Assembly: GCF_000801105.2 (NCBI RefSeq)
Contig: NC_079515.1
Location: 21,165,407 to 21,229,406 of the forward strand
Direction: 5' to 3'
DNA from: Raphanus sativus
Lineage: Eukaryota; Streptophyta; Magnoliopsida; Brassicales; Brassicaceae
Length of the DNA stretch: 64,000 nt
The notes under the pieces were generated by a model. It worked only from the letters and a program-made list of their open reading frames with translations, ran no database searches and was not told where the DNA came from. A program made the position numbers and the translations under genes. Positions within the stretch are counted from its first letter, which is position 1, and each line of letters starts with the position of its first letter. This document shows, one piece after another, positions 48,968 to 60,407 of the stretch.

Positions 48968-50661
48968 ATGTATAGAAACAACAATAACAAGAAGTCTCTC
49001 AACATCTCAAGCATGTTCGGAAACTTCATTCCGGACAGCGACATTTTCTCCAGACGCTGCATTTGGGTCAACGGTCCAGTCATCGTCGGAGCTGGCCCAT
49101 CTGGCTTAGCTGTTGCTGCTGGCTTGAAACGTGAAGGTGTACCGTTTATAATCGTCGAGCGAGCCAACTGTATTGCTTCTCTGTGGCAGAACAGAACGTA
49201 CGATCGTCTCAAACTCCATCTCCCTAAGCAGTTCTGCCAACTACCCAACTTTCCTTTCCCGGAGGATTACCCGGAATACCCAACCAAATTTCAGTTCATC
49301 CAGTACCTTGAGGACTACGCAAACCACTTCGAGATCAGCCCTAAGTACAACGAGACGGTCCAGTCAGCGAAATACGACGAGACCTTCGGGCTGTGGCGTG
49401 TCAAGACCATTTCCAAGAGCGGGCCACTCGGTTCATGCGAGTATGAGTATATCTGCCGGACGCTTGTGGTGGCTACGGGAGAGAATGCTGAGAAAGTTGT
49501 GCCTGATTTTGAAGGACTTGAGGACTTCGGCGGAGATGTTCTTCACGCCGGAGACTACAAATCCGGTGGGAGGTACCAAGGGAAGAATGTTTTGGTAGTC
49601 GGATGCGGAAACTCCGGTATGGAAGTCTCTCTTGATCTCTACAATCACGGAGCAAACCCATCAATGGTCGTTCGTAGCTCTGTAAGTAAAATAAAACAGA
49701 GCATTCTCTACTCTGTTTTTGAAAACAGAGCGTCTAATACTCTGGTTTCTTCTTGTTTTTTTAGGTTCACGTGTTACCAAGGGAGATTCTTGGGAAATCA
49801 ACGTTTGAGCTAGGAGTCACGATGATGAAGTGGATGCCGGTTTGGGTCGCGGACAAGACACTGCTCCTACTAGCTAGGATAGTCTTGGGGAATACCGATA
49901 AATACGGTCTAAAAAGGCCGGAAATCGGACCGTTGGAGCTAAAGAACAAGGAAGGTAAAACACCGGTGCTTGACATCGGAGCACTACCAAAAATCAGATC
50001 GGGAAATATCAAAATCGTCCCCGGAATCATTAAGTTCGGTAGAGGAAAAGTAGAGCTAGTCGATGGCCGTGTTCTTGAGATTGATTCCGTTATTCTAGCT
50101 ACTGGTTACAGAAGCAACGTCCCTTCATGGCTTAAGGTAATTTACACAGCATCTTTTATTGTTTTCAGCTTAAGTTTTAGAACATTTAATTTAATGATGT
50201 CGGAAGAAAAACATAAATACCCACCCGACCAGGTCCGAGTCTTGTGAAACCCGACTCAAGTTGTGTTTTGAATGTGAGCAATAAATGCAATATAAATTGA
50301 TGTTAACATTTTATATTTTTCATCAAAAAGGATACAATACGAGTTTTTGGTTCTATTTATATAAATCAGTTAAGGAATAATATTATTAATTGCGAGTTCT
50401 AATTGAAGTCATGTTTGGTGTTGGATTTTTCAGGACAATGACTTCTTCTCTGATGATGGGATACCGAAAAACCCGTTTCCAAACGGATGGAAAGGAGAGG
50501 CAGGACTGTATGCTGTCGGGTTCACGAGGAAAGGATTGTTCGGTGCGTCACTGGACGCGATGAGTGTGGCGCACGATATTGCATGCAAGTGGAAAGAAGA
50601 ATCTAAGCAACACAAGAAAACCGCTGCAGCTCGTCATCGTCGGTGTATCTCACATTTCTAA
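48968..50661 (+). CDS. YUC3: YUCCA3-like indole-3-pyruvate monooxygenase
   Basis: Three exons (48968-49681, 49765-50136, 50434-50661) join in frame to 437 residues, the size I recall for Arabidopsis YUC3 (At1g04610). The FAD-binding motif GAGPSG is at residues 41-46 and the NADPH-binding GCGNSG at 212-217. The late FMO motif ATGYRSN lies around residue 350. The N-terminal extension ([20 protein letters not shown]) is typical of the YUC3/5/7/8/9 branch. The enzyme converts indole-3-pyruvate to indole-3-acetic acid, the main step of auxin synthesis. All signature residues are present. Two in-frame stops in intron 2 make intron retention unproductive. Confidence 0.96.
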
Positions 50662-52766
50662 TTATAAAACACTACTAGAGGAAAAATACAAAAAGGAGAT
50701 ATGATTGTGGAAAAAAATCAAAGAGATAACTAAGCCCTCTCTTAAGAAGAAACCCCACAAACAAAAAAACATGTGAAAAATAAAAAGGGGGCTTTTCTTT
50801 GTTTCTAAAGAGATGTGGCTTTATATATTTTTTGTATATTATTTTGCTTTGAGAATGCTCTATTTTATTGTTATTGTTTATTACTTTTGTTCTTCATTTT
50901 AGATTCTGAACTCTGTAAGAAGTTTTGCTTAATGTAATATGACATATATTTTTTTTATCAAAAATATGACAAATTTTATTGTATTTTATCGAGCTGAATA
51001 TTTTGTTGTAGCTGATTAGGAAAACAAAGAAGAGAAAAACACAACTAATATCATGCTGTTTCATTACTGGAAGAATACTCTCATAAGTTAGAGCTGTTAT
51101 TTTGGTGATTAATGAATTATTAGAAATATCATTACCAATTTGTAATGATATTAATTTGACAAATGATTGATTACACATGATTGTCTTGTACCATTATTAC
51201 CTAAATGCTATGATTACTCAAATCCCAGCAAACAAAACATGCATTTATGTAGGATATGCAAAATCCATTAGCGATGCAATTGATCTGATAACCTGAAAAA
51301 TAAAACAAAAATGTATATATATACACAAAAGAAAATACCAATGTTTTTATGGCATAATATGAATTAATTTGATAATTTATAGGATACAATGGAATCTGAT
51401 TTTTCAGTATATATATGATACAAATCTAATTTAAAACTTTTATAATCTAAACGGATTCAGATCCTAAATTTACAACATGTAGATAAAAAATACTGTTAAT
51501 AATGAATTAAGTTTTTCATCAGTCAACTTTCACTTCAAATTGCTTTATTTCACCATATATATAAACATGTTTTTTACATACTCTGTATATGGACACCTCT
51601 GCTGGGAAAAAAAGAAACTCTGGTGCAAAAAGAGCAGACGTTGATGAGTATCAAGTTTCATTTGAGGTCTGAGACTCTGCAGGCAAAGTCACTCAACCAG
51701 CAGAACAGGGAATTGATAAACAGAAGGACAAGAAAGTAAAATTTTAAGTTTTGTGTATGTGAAATGTGGTGAAGAGTGAGTGAAGCTAAACCATGGTTTC
51801 TTCACTCTCTGGTCCAAACAGAAAACATTAAAAGCTGATTCCTCCCAACGGTGTAAATATCTGTTCCCATCCTCTTAAAACAGTTATTCTGTTCTCACAC
51901 AAAACCCTGCAACCTTTTACTCAGACATCACCTTAACCTAAAGATATGGAGGAAGATAAACACATGGGTGACTTTGATCAAAAAAAATATTGATCAAAAA
52001 AAGAAAAAAACACATGGGTGACTTGGATTCAGCCGCCGATTAAGACTGTTTCTTCTTCTCTGTTCTCTTTCAAGAAACATCAAACCAACCCATCTTTTTT
52101 TTTTCCAGTGTCATATCAAATTAACAAGGGAAATAGTTTTGGATATTATATTACTAACATACTACAAGTTGAAAATACAGTAGGACCAATTTACATTACT
52201 CATTGTAGAATATGTATCATCCGTAAACCTACATGAGAATCGCCTAAATGTTCATTTGTTGGAGAGCATTTGATGTTAGACCCTTATAGGACCAACCTGA
52301 AGCAAGAATGCATTTGCAAGTTACACTTTTTGCTATGAAGTTGCTTCCCTGTTTGTGTTAGTAAGGAGTGAAGTTTACCAAACTTAGATGAACTCAAACT
52401 CAACGTGAATTGAAAAAGTTTTCTAAAAATAAACAAATTGAACAGACTGAAATAAATTTGGTTGAATCACAATGAACCAAGTTGGGGCGATCTCTCGTCT
52501 TTATTCAGAATCCCTATAAATTAACCAAAGAAACTAAACCAATTTTGCATGCTTGAAGAAAGTCTTCTTGACCAACGAAATATTACACAAAACACCGGTT
52601 AATGTTCCAGCTAAATAATACAAGAACAACTGTATGTTGAATCATTCTTTCTCTTATGAACCAGTGAAAAAGATAAAACAAGAACATATTAATCCTCATT
52701 CCTCACTTAAACATTCAATCATTCATTCATCATCATCATATGCATTTGTGAGAAACTAGGAGATAA
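50662..52766. other. Spacer between YUCCA3 and the GRIM-19 relic
   Basis: AT-rich spacer. A short exon-like plus-strand stretch (NSGAKRADVDEYQVSFEV, about 51617-51670) is in an open frame, but I could not connect it to a gene. No RNA gene or clear transposon is seen. Confidence 0.4.
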
Positions 52767-53409
52767 TCACCAAACATCAGGACGGAGTTCATCAGTCGCC
52801 GGTGGCATCCAACGAGCAGAATTGTATACGTTCTTACCAACTTTCCATCCCGGAACATCCTTCATTACATCAGCCTCGTAGTCTAAATACTTGTTCCACT
52901 CAGACACAAACCTATTCAACACAAACAATGGGTTGAAACACGGTTACTACTAGACGAGCATCATATTTCTCTTCTTTCTTTTTGAACGACAGCATCATAT
53001 TTCTCTTACTTCAACGCCCTACACATCAAAGAAACATGGTACATTCCTCAAGCAAAGGCACCAGAAACTGTAAGGAAAATGGCCATGGCTGCTGTTGCAT
53101 CTGTGTGTCTTAAATTTCTGATGTACCAGTAAAATGCTCAACACTCGTAGGTACGGTATGTCTTTTCGGTTTAGAAAAATTACTATTTCTATTGGGAAAA
53201 AGAAATCGGATTTTTTGAGGCTGTATAAATATGGGTTTAAGGGTTTGTAAATTATTATCACATCATTAATAAAAAACACTAAACGGGTATTTGCCTCAAT
53301 ACGTTTTCTTCTCTATTCTTCTTTCTAACCTAACGACGGCTGTTCACAACAGCTGCATGTCCTTCACACTCGCCATCCCTGGCTTCTTCCTTATCATCTC
53401 CTCCGTCAT
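52767..53409 (-). pseudogene. MEE4 / GRIM-19 (complex I NDUFA13) relic
   Basis: Three recognisable parts remain. The start ATG 53409 gives MTEEMIRKKPGMASVKDMQL and then a stop (53346-53344). A middle part near 53145-53000 reads YIRNLRHTDATAAM and AMAIFLTVSGAFA, then TGA where Trp is expected, then GMYH, and RALK followed by TAA where Glu is expected. The last exon (about 52913-52767) is intact: [47 protein letters not shown], stop. The Arabidopsis counterpart at this position is At1g04630 (MEE4), a mitochondrial complex I subunit of 143 residues. At least two nonsense changes plus small deletions in the membrane span make it non-functional. Confidence 0.85.
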
Positions 53410-54698
53410 CTTCGCTCGATTCAGTTGACTCCGATAACCACCACTGGATCCAATTTTGATTTTGCTAAACCGAGTATTTGTTTCTATGTTGTTTTCTTTG
53501 ATGGACTGGGCTTTTATGAGGCCCAATCCTACTTTATTGAAATTTTCTTACCTTCTATCCATAACTATGATCTTACGGTTTTAATGCCATGAGCATTGGG
53601 GGTATGGTATTTTGAGGGAGTTTGTCATTAATTAACAACTAAAATTTAAGTAAAAATAATGAAAAAAGAGGAGTGAGACAACAAGAATTCTTAAGCATGA
53701 GAGACTATTAAAAGTTTGAGAAACTTTTTCAAATGTCCACTATTTATTTGTCAGAGTTTTGAAGATGTTAAAATTAGTTTTTGACAGAATCATTAGATTC
53801 TCTACCACTTAAGTTTTAAGATACCCTAATCTTCTTAGTAATTTAACTCTTTTAAGGTGCTATGATTGTTTGAATTACTTTAACGGTTTTACATTTTTAG
53901 ATTTTTGTTTTTAATTTTTAGGTTTTTGGTTTTGATTTTCAATTTTAGGTTTTTGTTTTTAGTTTTTAGAATTTGGTTTTTGGGTTTACTGTAGCTTTTA
54001 GTTTTTCAAAAAAAAATCAATATATACATTATTTCAAAATAATAAAACAAAATATCAATAAAATATTTAGAAGTTTCCATTAATATTTATCACAATAAAG
54101 TGATTATTATCCAATAATTTTATTTATATAAATTAATAAGTAATGGTTTACAGTTAATGAATATTATATAAAAATATCAAAATTTATTTACAGATATGAG
54201 AAGAAAAATAAATTATTTTACATTATTGTTTAAATGATATCTTATCTACAAAAACTTGTATGGAAATTTTCTCTTTATAATAATTAAATAAATCTAGTAT
54301 TTTCTATAAAAAAATCATTTTTATTAAAACCCCACAACAGTTGGTTTTGGCTTTCTTCTTAATTAGTTAAAATTTTGAAAAACTAATTTTCTAAAATTTA
54401 GATAATCCGTTTGTTAAAATTTTGAATGGCAAATGAAATGGGGGGGGGGGGGGGTCTTGTAAAAATAAAAACTAAAAGCTAAAAGCTAATTTTTTTTGTT
54501 AAAGCAAAAAAGCTAAAACTTGAATAAATGAAAACTAATTTTTACAAAAACAAAAACTAAATAAAAAACCACAAACAATCATCACCTAAACTTTCAAATA
54601 ATTAACTGAAAGACACCAAATATATATAGGAATACATAGAGAGTAGATATTTTTATTTATATATTCCGTTTGATCATGTATACATTCATTCTCACGAA
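53410..54698. other. Spacer with a probable TIR element and poly-G run
   Basis: A non-autonomous element may span about 53856-54590: the left end GGTGCTATGATTGTTTGA pairs with the right end CAAACAATCATCACC. Inside are TTTTTAGGTTTTTGG-type repeats and a run of about 17 G near 54438-54454, a likely weak point in the assembly. No gene is seen. Confidence 0.5.
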
Positions 54699-55285
54699 TC
54701 ACACGATCGTAAATAAAATCAAGTTATTTCCATGGAAAACATGCAATTTTTCACCAAGCCTGCATGCACCATCAGCTTTGATCAGGGCCGGATCTGAGAA
54801 TTTGGGGGCTTGAAATATTTCTTAAGAATTCTAAAAATTTTGGGGACCGGAATCAATGTTTGGAGGCTTAAACCTATGTAAAAAATCTTTAAAAAACTTG
54901 GGGGCCGAGGCCAATGTTTCATTCGGCTGTCCTCAGATCCGGCCCTGGCTTTGATAGTCCAATTACATTGATAATGACATTCATCTATATCTCTCAAAGC
55001 ATCAAAATATATCAAACTGTTGACCTGCTTGTTCCATTTAAAGCTGCAAAAGAAGAGTGTTGATTTCCAGATGTTTGTTTGAAATTTAAAGTGGTAATTT
55101 CTATTGACTGCCAACTTGTGAACTCCTAAATCGTCTTCTTTGGATTTGCAATGGACGGTAAGAAGTGGACCACTTTTTCCTTTATTGCCAAGACAATTCG
55201 TCATCGTGACGACGGTGATAGGCCAAAACGGTGGTAGCTTACCATGACTCGAACCAAATAAAAGAACTATGATCAGAAAAATCAT
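54699..55285 (-). pseudogene. S1-family (self-incompatibility protein homologue) gene, broken by MITE
   Basis: From ATG 55285 the reading begins with a signal peptide (MIFLIIVLLFGSSHG) and continues as a secreted S1-family protein: PITVVTMTNCLGNK, LLTVHCKSKEDDLGVHKL, STLFFCSFKWN, DIDECHYQCNWTIK. The conserved cysteines are present. After WTIK the frame enters a 165-bp MITE and ends in element sequence at 54782. Beyond the element the lost end can be read (ADGACRLGEKLHVFHG and on to TGA at 54701-54699). The insertion therefore replaces about 25 family residues, including the last Cys, with a foreign tail of about 55. A TATA box (TTATATA near 55393) lies 110 bp upstream. Plant S1 proteins are small secreted proteins; the pollen-arrest role belongs to poppy. 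The altered protein may still be made. Confidence 0.85.
54783..54947. mobile_element. hAT-type MITE, 165 bp
   Basis: The TIRs CAGGGCCGGATCTGAG and CTCAGATCCGGCCCTG are perfect. The 8-bp target duplication GCTTTGAT lies at 54775-54782 and 54948-54955, as expected for hAT. The interior has two copies of a TTGGGGGC-type stretch. It sits in the S1-family gene. Confidence 0.95.
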
Positions 55286-55399
55286 ATAAAGTTTCTGCGG
55301 ACTTCTGATTGATATAGTTTTTTTAAATATTTTCTGTGTATGTTTATGGTAATGAGATTGCAATTGGAGTTGATTTTCTTTTCACATATATAAGGCTTT

Positions 55400-57060
55400 T
55401 TTGTTTACAAATATTTTATTTATATATAGCGCTTTTGTAGAAACATTATGGTTATTAGTGCACTCGTATCAGAAAGAATCACACCTTCAATAATTACTCT
55501 ATGAAATATTATTATTTTCGTAATTTTTAGTTACATTTACTAAAATTATTATTTTTGCCAAAACGGACCAAAAATTCAACATTGTTTGTTTTTTTGGTAT
55601 AAAATTATTTTTGTCCATTTTTTCCTTTTTATCTTTACATTTATTAAACTTAATAAAAGAAATATTTTTTTGAATCAGAAAAGTTATAGAAAATATAAAC
55701 AATTGATAAAACACCCATATACACAAATTGATATTTTTTTTTTCAAAAACTTGATAAATAATTTTTTTAAATTACGTTCTAATAAAAATAAATTTGTCTT
55801 CGAAAATCGGTTAGTAGAAATCAAAAACCAGATTAAACAAGTTCATCTACTTTATTAGAATGAATTATCTACTTCAATTTAAAATTCTAAATATGGAGAA
55901 TTCTACTAAATGTTAAGATAGGTACTTTCTAGCGAACACAGTTTCTATTTTTATGAAATATTCTAAAATTGATAGAATGTGAAGAAATCTAGACCCTACT
56001 CAAACAGTTACATGAGGTAGAATCTGTTTATAAGATTTTGTCTAAGTTCTATGCAGTGTAAAAACTACATTCTACGAATAAAAACCTGATTTTGCCATAA
56101 TTTAGGAAGTTTCTGTTAAAAAATATTCTAAAAATATTTATAATATTCTAACTTCCTAAAACTTGTATATTTGGTCATAAAAACATTCTAAAAGTATTTG
56201 TAATATATGTATATATTCAACGTTTTTGATATGTTTACATATATCGACTAAAATATATATGTATTTTTATTGATATATTTATTTATAGAGTTATTTAAAA
56301 TTCAGTTGTGTATATCACCGAGAATATATAATTTTTATTGATCATTCTATGCATGAGAATATTTTATTTAAATTAACGTTATATATTAAAGACAATAATC
56401 GTAAGTATATAAGTATCGTAAACATATTAATATAAGTGTTTACTTATTATAAATGTTTAGAGTATAAAATTATTTATAAAATATGATTAAACATTTAAAT
56501 AATTAATAAAAATTTAAGATATTTTAAATAATTTATAAAATAGTTAAAATACACTAAAATTTGTTGACTATTGACTAAATATTTTTTAGTTGATATTTTG
56601 GAAATATTTTTAAATTTAAACGTACAATTTATTTTAAAATTTAAATATTTAAAAATTGTGCTCTTTATGTTAATTAATTTTTTATTAATATATTTATTTC
56701 TTTTTATGTATTTACTTATATGATTATTTGAAATTCGTTTGTTTATATCAATTTTTATATTAATATAAAAATAAACATTGAATATGCTATTTTTATTATA
56801 TATTCTAAAATATCAACTTAAATTATATATATATAATTAAATTTTATTTTATTTATTTTTAATATTAAATACTTATAAATGTATTTTTTTGATTAATAAA
56901 AAGTAAATTCTGGGATTACGCAAAAAAATTACTATGAGAACAAAATAATGTTGATTTTGTAATATAGGGACAAAGATGATGAATTTTAATTCTAGTTTGA
57001 CAAATTTTTCTTTAAAAATATGATAAACATTTTAAATAATAATAATAACATTATTAAACA
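55400..57060. other. AT-rich spacer without gene
   Basis: Very AT-rich, with many short TTAAATA-type repeats. A weakly tandem stretch near 56100-56200 repeats AAACATTCTAAAAGTATTTGTAATAT. No gene, RNA or clear element border is seen. Confidence 0.45.
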
Positions 57061-57149
57061 CACATAAGGGTGTCAAAATGGATCATGACCCATTGGTTGA
57101 CCCAATCCATGTTGACCCATTAACCCAAATGAACTGTTTATTTTTGATC

Positions 57150-57240
57150 ATGGGTTAATGGGTTAACAGGTTAATGAGTTAACAGGTTAATGGGTTAACA
57201 AGTTAATGGGTTAACAAGTTAATGGGTTAACAAGTTAGTT
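57150..57240. repeat. 16-bp minisatellite
   Basis: Tandem copies of GTTAATGGGTTAACAA, about five, preceded by TGACCCATT inverted stretches. Confidence 0.8.
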
Positions 57241-57339
57241 AAATAGGTCTTATTGGGTTGGTCAAATCTGACCCATTTAAAAAAATTAATTAAAAGAAAA
57301 ATCAAAAAACAAAATTCTCACAAAAAAACAGAAAACACA

Positions 57340-57659
57340 ATTTTCCGACACAGCAACCAGAAATGCAATTTTCCACCAAATCGGAAAAAACAATTTCCCG
57401 AGAAACCGAAAATTGAAATTTCCGCCAAAACGAGAAATATAATTTCCTGTCAAAACCGGGAAAATGCAATTTCCCGCCAAAAATCGGAAAAATGCAATTT
57501 CCCGCCAAAACCGTAAAACGCAATTTCCCGCCAAAATCGGAAAAACAATTTCCCGCCAAAACCCGAAAAAAACAATTTTCCGCCAAAACCGAGAAAAACA
57601 CAATTTCCGCCAAAAAACGGAAAAAACGCAATTTTCCGCCAAAACCGGAAAACGCAATT
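57340..57659. repeat. 27-bp minisatellite running into gap
   Basis: At least eleven units of about 27 bp, with consensus AATTTCCCGCCAAAACCG plus an A-rich spacer. The array is cut off by the N run. Open frames across it on both strands are by-products of the repeat, not genes. Confidence 0.9.
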
Positions 57660-57759
57660 NNNNNNNNNNNNNNNNNNNNNNNNNNNNNNNNNNNNNNNNN
57701 NNNNNNNNNNNNNNNNNNNNNNNNNNNNNNNNNNNNNNNNNNNNNNNNNNNNNNNNNNN
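57660..57759. other. Assembly gap (100 N)
   Basis: Exactly 100 N, the usual placeholder for a gap of unknown size. The left side is inside the minisatellite, so the true array is probably longer. Confidence 0.97.
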
Positions 57760-58396
57760 GGGGGTTTAGTAACTTTTGGTTTTTCTCCTCAATTTTATTT
57801 ATTTATCATTTTATTTAATGATAAAAACTCCATTAATATATTTTTTTAGAAGTGTTCTAAATGGGGTTTATAAGACCATGATTATCGGCACGTCTCACAT
57901 TTCGTCCTTAGGTGATTCGGCGTGGATCCCACGAATAAATGTTCAAACTGTCTTCATTTTGTCCTTACATAAGAAGCGTCCCACACTTTTCCTCAGGTGT
58001 TTGCTTCACTTTTTAACTTTTTTTTTCTTTAAAAATCAGAAAACAAAAAAAAAAAAAAAAAAATTAAAAATTGAGGACTTTTAAAAATCCTGTCGATGCA
58101 GATGCTCTAAGAACACCTGTAGTAAAAGGGTACCTCTCGAAATCTCTCATATTTAAATAATAAAAAATAATAAAGCATGGGAGAGAATGTAAAAAGGGAA
58201 GAAGCGTTTAGTCGGAGAGGGAGCAACACTAACGGAGTTTCTAAATGAAGTTCTTAACATTTAACATAAATGAAAATTAACAAATCAACAAAGAGAATAA
58301 CTCAAAAGTTCTTACCTAACAATGTTTTAGAACCGGTTTTATACTGTAAAGGATATGTGTTACTCACACAAAAATCATTTGATTTTAGAAAACTAA
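57760..58396. other. Spacer with MITE-like sequence
   Basis: AT-rich, with a poly-A run near 58046-58063 and a stretch CATGATTATCGGCACGTCTC that resembles a MITE-type sequence near 7118. No gene is seen. Confidence 0.4.
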
Positions 58397-58681
58397 TATA
58401 ACGAAAGAAGATAGAAGTAATAGTTTGTGTTATTGATCTGTATAGCCAATAGGCCTCTTATATATACACGAGATCTCCTAAACATAAGGAGATAGATACA
58501 AAGTATATCTTTATCAACACTATAATAGGAGTTATCTAAATCTCTTAGTACTTATCAACTCGAATCTCTTCTCGTTCTTTCTCAATGTCTAAGCTGCTTC
58601 ACACGTACAGGAACGTTTTGTGTTAAGATTGCCAAGCTCGTCCCATAGCTTAGTAAGTCGTCCGTAGTAGTCTATGACAGT

Positions 58682-59146
58682 CTAGCCATTCTGTTGACAC
58701 ACCCCAATCGCGTCACGTAGCTGATGAATACGAACACCGTTGCTAACAGAGAAACGACGCTGCAAGGTTTCCCATAGTTTCTGAGCGTCAGGAACGAAGG
58801 TTACAGTTGACCGTATTTTAGGATCAATGGAAGTTCGGATCCAACAAACGAGCATAGAGTTGGTTGCAAGCCAACGCGAGAGGTCAGGTTCATCAGTTGG
58901 TTTGGGTATCGATCCATTGAGAAATCCAAACTTCCGTTTTGCTTGAATGGAGTTAGATAATTCAGTGGCCCATTCTGTATAGTTGTCACCGTGAAGCAAA
59001 ACAGAGGTAATAAGAGTTCCAGGGTTATCAGACGGATGGAGGTAGTAAGGAGAAGAAACCGGAGTTTCTGAAGTAATCGCCGGAGTTGACGAGGTAGTAA
59101 TCGCCGGAGTCGACGAAGAAGATAAAGTGGATGTAGTCTCCGCCAT
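58682..59146 (-). pseudogene. copia gag fragment
   Basis: The 154-residue reading starts MAETTSTLSSSSTPAITTSS and contains the copia gag core LLHGDNYTEWATELSNSIQA, RWLATNSMLVCWIRTSIDPK and LWETLQRRFSV. It stops at TAG where family members continue; past the stop the frame still reads TVIDYYGRLTKLWDELGN before the 3' LTR. It is thus cut by a nonsense change and a large deletion. Confidence 0.85.
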
Positions 59147-59351
59147 GTTTGCGTGAGAAACATGGAAGAAAGAAAAAAAATTAGGTCAAAGAATCTTGAG
59201 GTTCTGATACCATATAACGAAAGAAGATAGAAGTAATAGTTTTTGTTATTGATCTGTATAGCCAATAGACCTCTTATATACACACGAGATCTCCTAAACA
59301 TAAGGAGATAGATACAAAGTATATTATAGTTATCTAAATCTCTTAGTACTT

Positions 59352-59598
59352 CTATCTTCTTTCGTTATATGGTAGCAGCAATCGCAGGAAAAGCATCCTT
59401 CTCTGATCTTCACGGAATCATCTCAGACATCCATCTCCTTTCATCTTCTTTTGTCTCTGTTTCTTTTCGCTTCAGCCATCGAAGCTCTTTGGTTTTTGAA
59501 GATGGTCTGGCTAAGCAAGCCCTTAATTGCTTTGTATTGAACCCGGTTTAACCAAACCAAACCAATCTAATGAAATTTAGAGTGTTCAAAAAAAAAAA
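59352..59598 (+). mobile_element. 5'-truncated LINE nested in the copia LTR
   Basis: The terminal RNase H-like part of an L1-type LINE is in frame from 59369 (VAAIAGKASFSDLHGIISDI, ending FEDGLAKQALNCFVLNPV), followed by a short 3' UTR and poly-A. The target duplication ATCTCTTAGTACTT lies at 59338-59351 and 59599-59612. The first bases after the left duplication are an inverted piece of the copia LTR rather than LINE sequence. Confidence 0.88.
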
Positions 59599-59619
59599 AT
59601 CTCTTAGTACTTATCACAT

Positions 59620-60394
59620 TAACTAAAATAATTAAAATATTATTTTGTTTAGAAACCGCTCCAGATTCTAACCATTAAGATTGTTAAGAGATTCATATGC
59701 CATATATTATTTTATGAATGGTTCTACATATTATTTGTTTTAATTTTAATTACACAATAAAATTATTAATATTAAACTCATGAGGCCCTCTGCTAAAGAA
59801 GTTCTAATGATGCTCTAAAAGTTCTCTCTGAAAACTTAAATATTTCAGCAATGTCCAAAAAGTGATTGTTTCATGTTTGAGATATTTCTGCTTTTCTTTC
59901 CTGTTTTTTTTTTTAAAAATTTTTCTTTATATTACTTTTTGTTCAGATACCAGAGGAAAAACTCCACATTGGAATTGTTACAATCCTATGTTTCGCTAGG
60001 AATGTAGTAAAGAACTAGTAATAATATGTTTCTGAATAAGTATTACTTTGATATTTTCACATAAATTAAGAGATTGACGGAAATATATGTAAATTATTAT
60101 TAATTATACATTTCTGAATAATAATATTTGAGATAAATAAAATTTGAGATAAATAAAATTATTATAAAGTCAATGCAGTTTACAATCAATTTTCAACTGA
60201 AAGTAAATATAATTTTTGTTAAAATTATAAAATGATTTTTTGTGTAACAAAAAAACTAAAATAACATTTATTATAAAACATGCGGAGTATCACTTATCAA
60301 ATGAGCAAGCGAATCAATCAGTGCATTTAGTGAGGCTAGATCCGATTCGTGAGTCGTGACGAGTTTCGTGAAACTTGTCGTCCAAAGAAGACAT
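59620..60394. other. AT-rich spacer between retroelements
   Basis: No gene is seen. Fragments of Stowaway-like sequence (60080-60290) resemble the older MITE at 33950-34110. Confidence 0.4.
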
Positions 60395-60407
60395 AAAAAA
60401 CAAAGTA

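Larger units (their letters stand above)
58397..59617 (-). mobile_element. Deleted Ty1/copia element (LTRs and gag only)
   Basis: Reading on the minus strand: the 5' LTR (59617-59213, interrupted by a LINE), then a primer-binding site TGGTATCAGAACC at 59212-59200 complementary to initiator tRNA-Met, gag from ATG 59146, then directly the 3' LTR (58558-58397, 162 bp). Integrase, RT and RNase H are missing. The LTRs share TGATAAGTACTAAGAG at the start and CTTCTTTCGTTATA at the end and carry a TATA-like TATATATAAGAGG. Flanking 5-bp duplications are not clear. Confidence 0.88.

Noticed and set aside
57340..57659. Regular repeat that might be read as a CRISPR-like array
   Set aside because: Units are contiguous, diverged and without unique spacers, and the genome is a plant's.
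57286..57818. Several ORFs over 100 codons near the gap
   Set aside because: They arise from the 27-bp minisatellite, whose unit is free of stops on both strands, and run into N.
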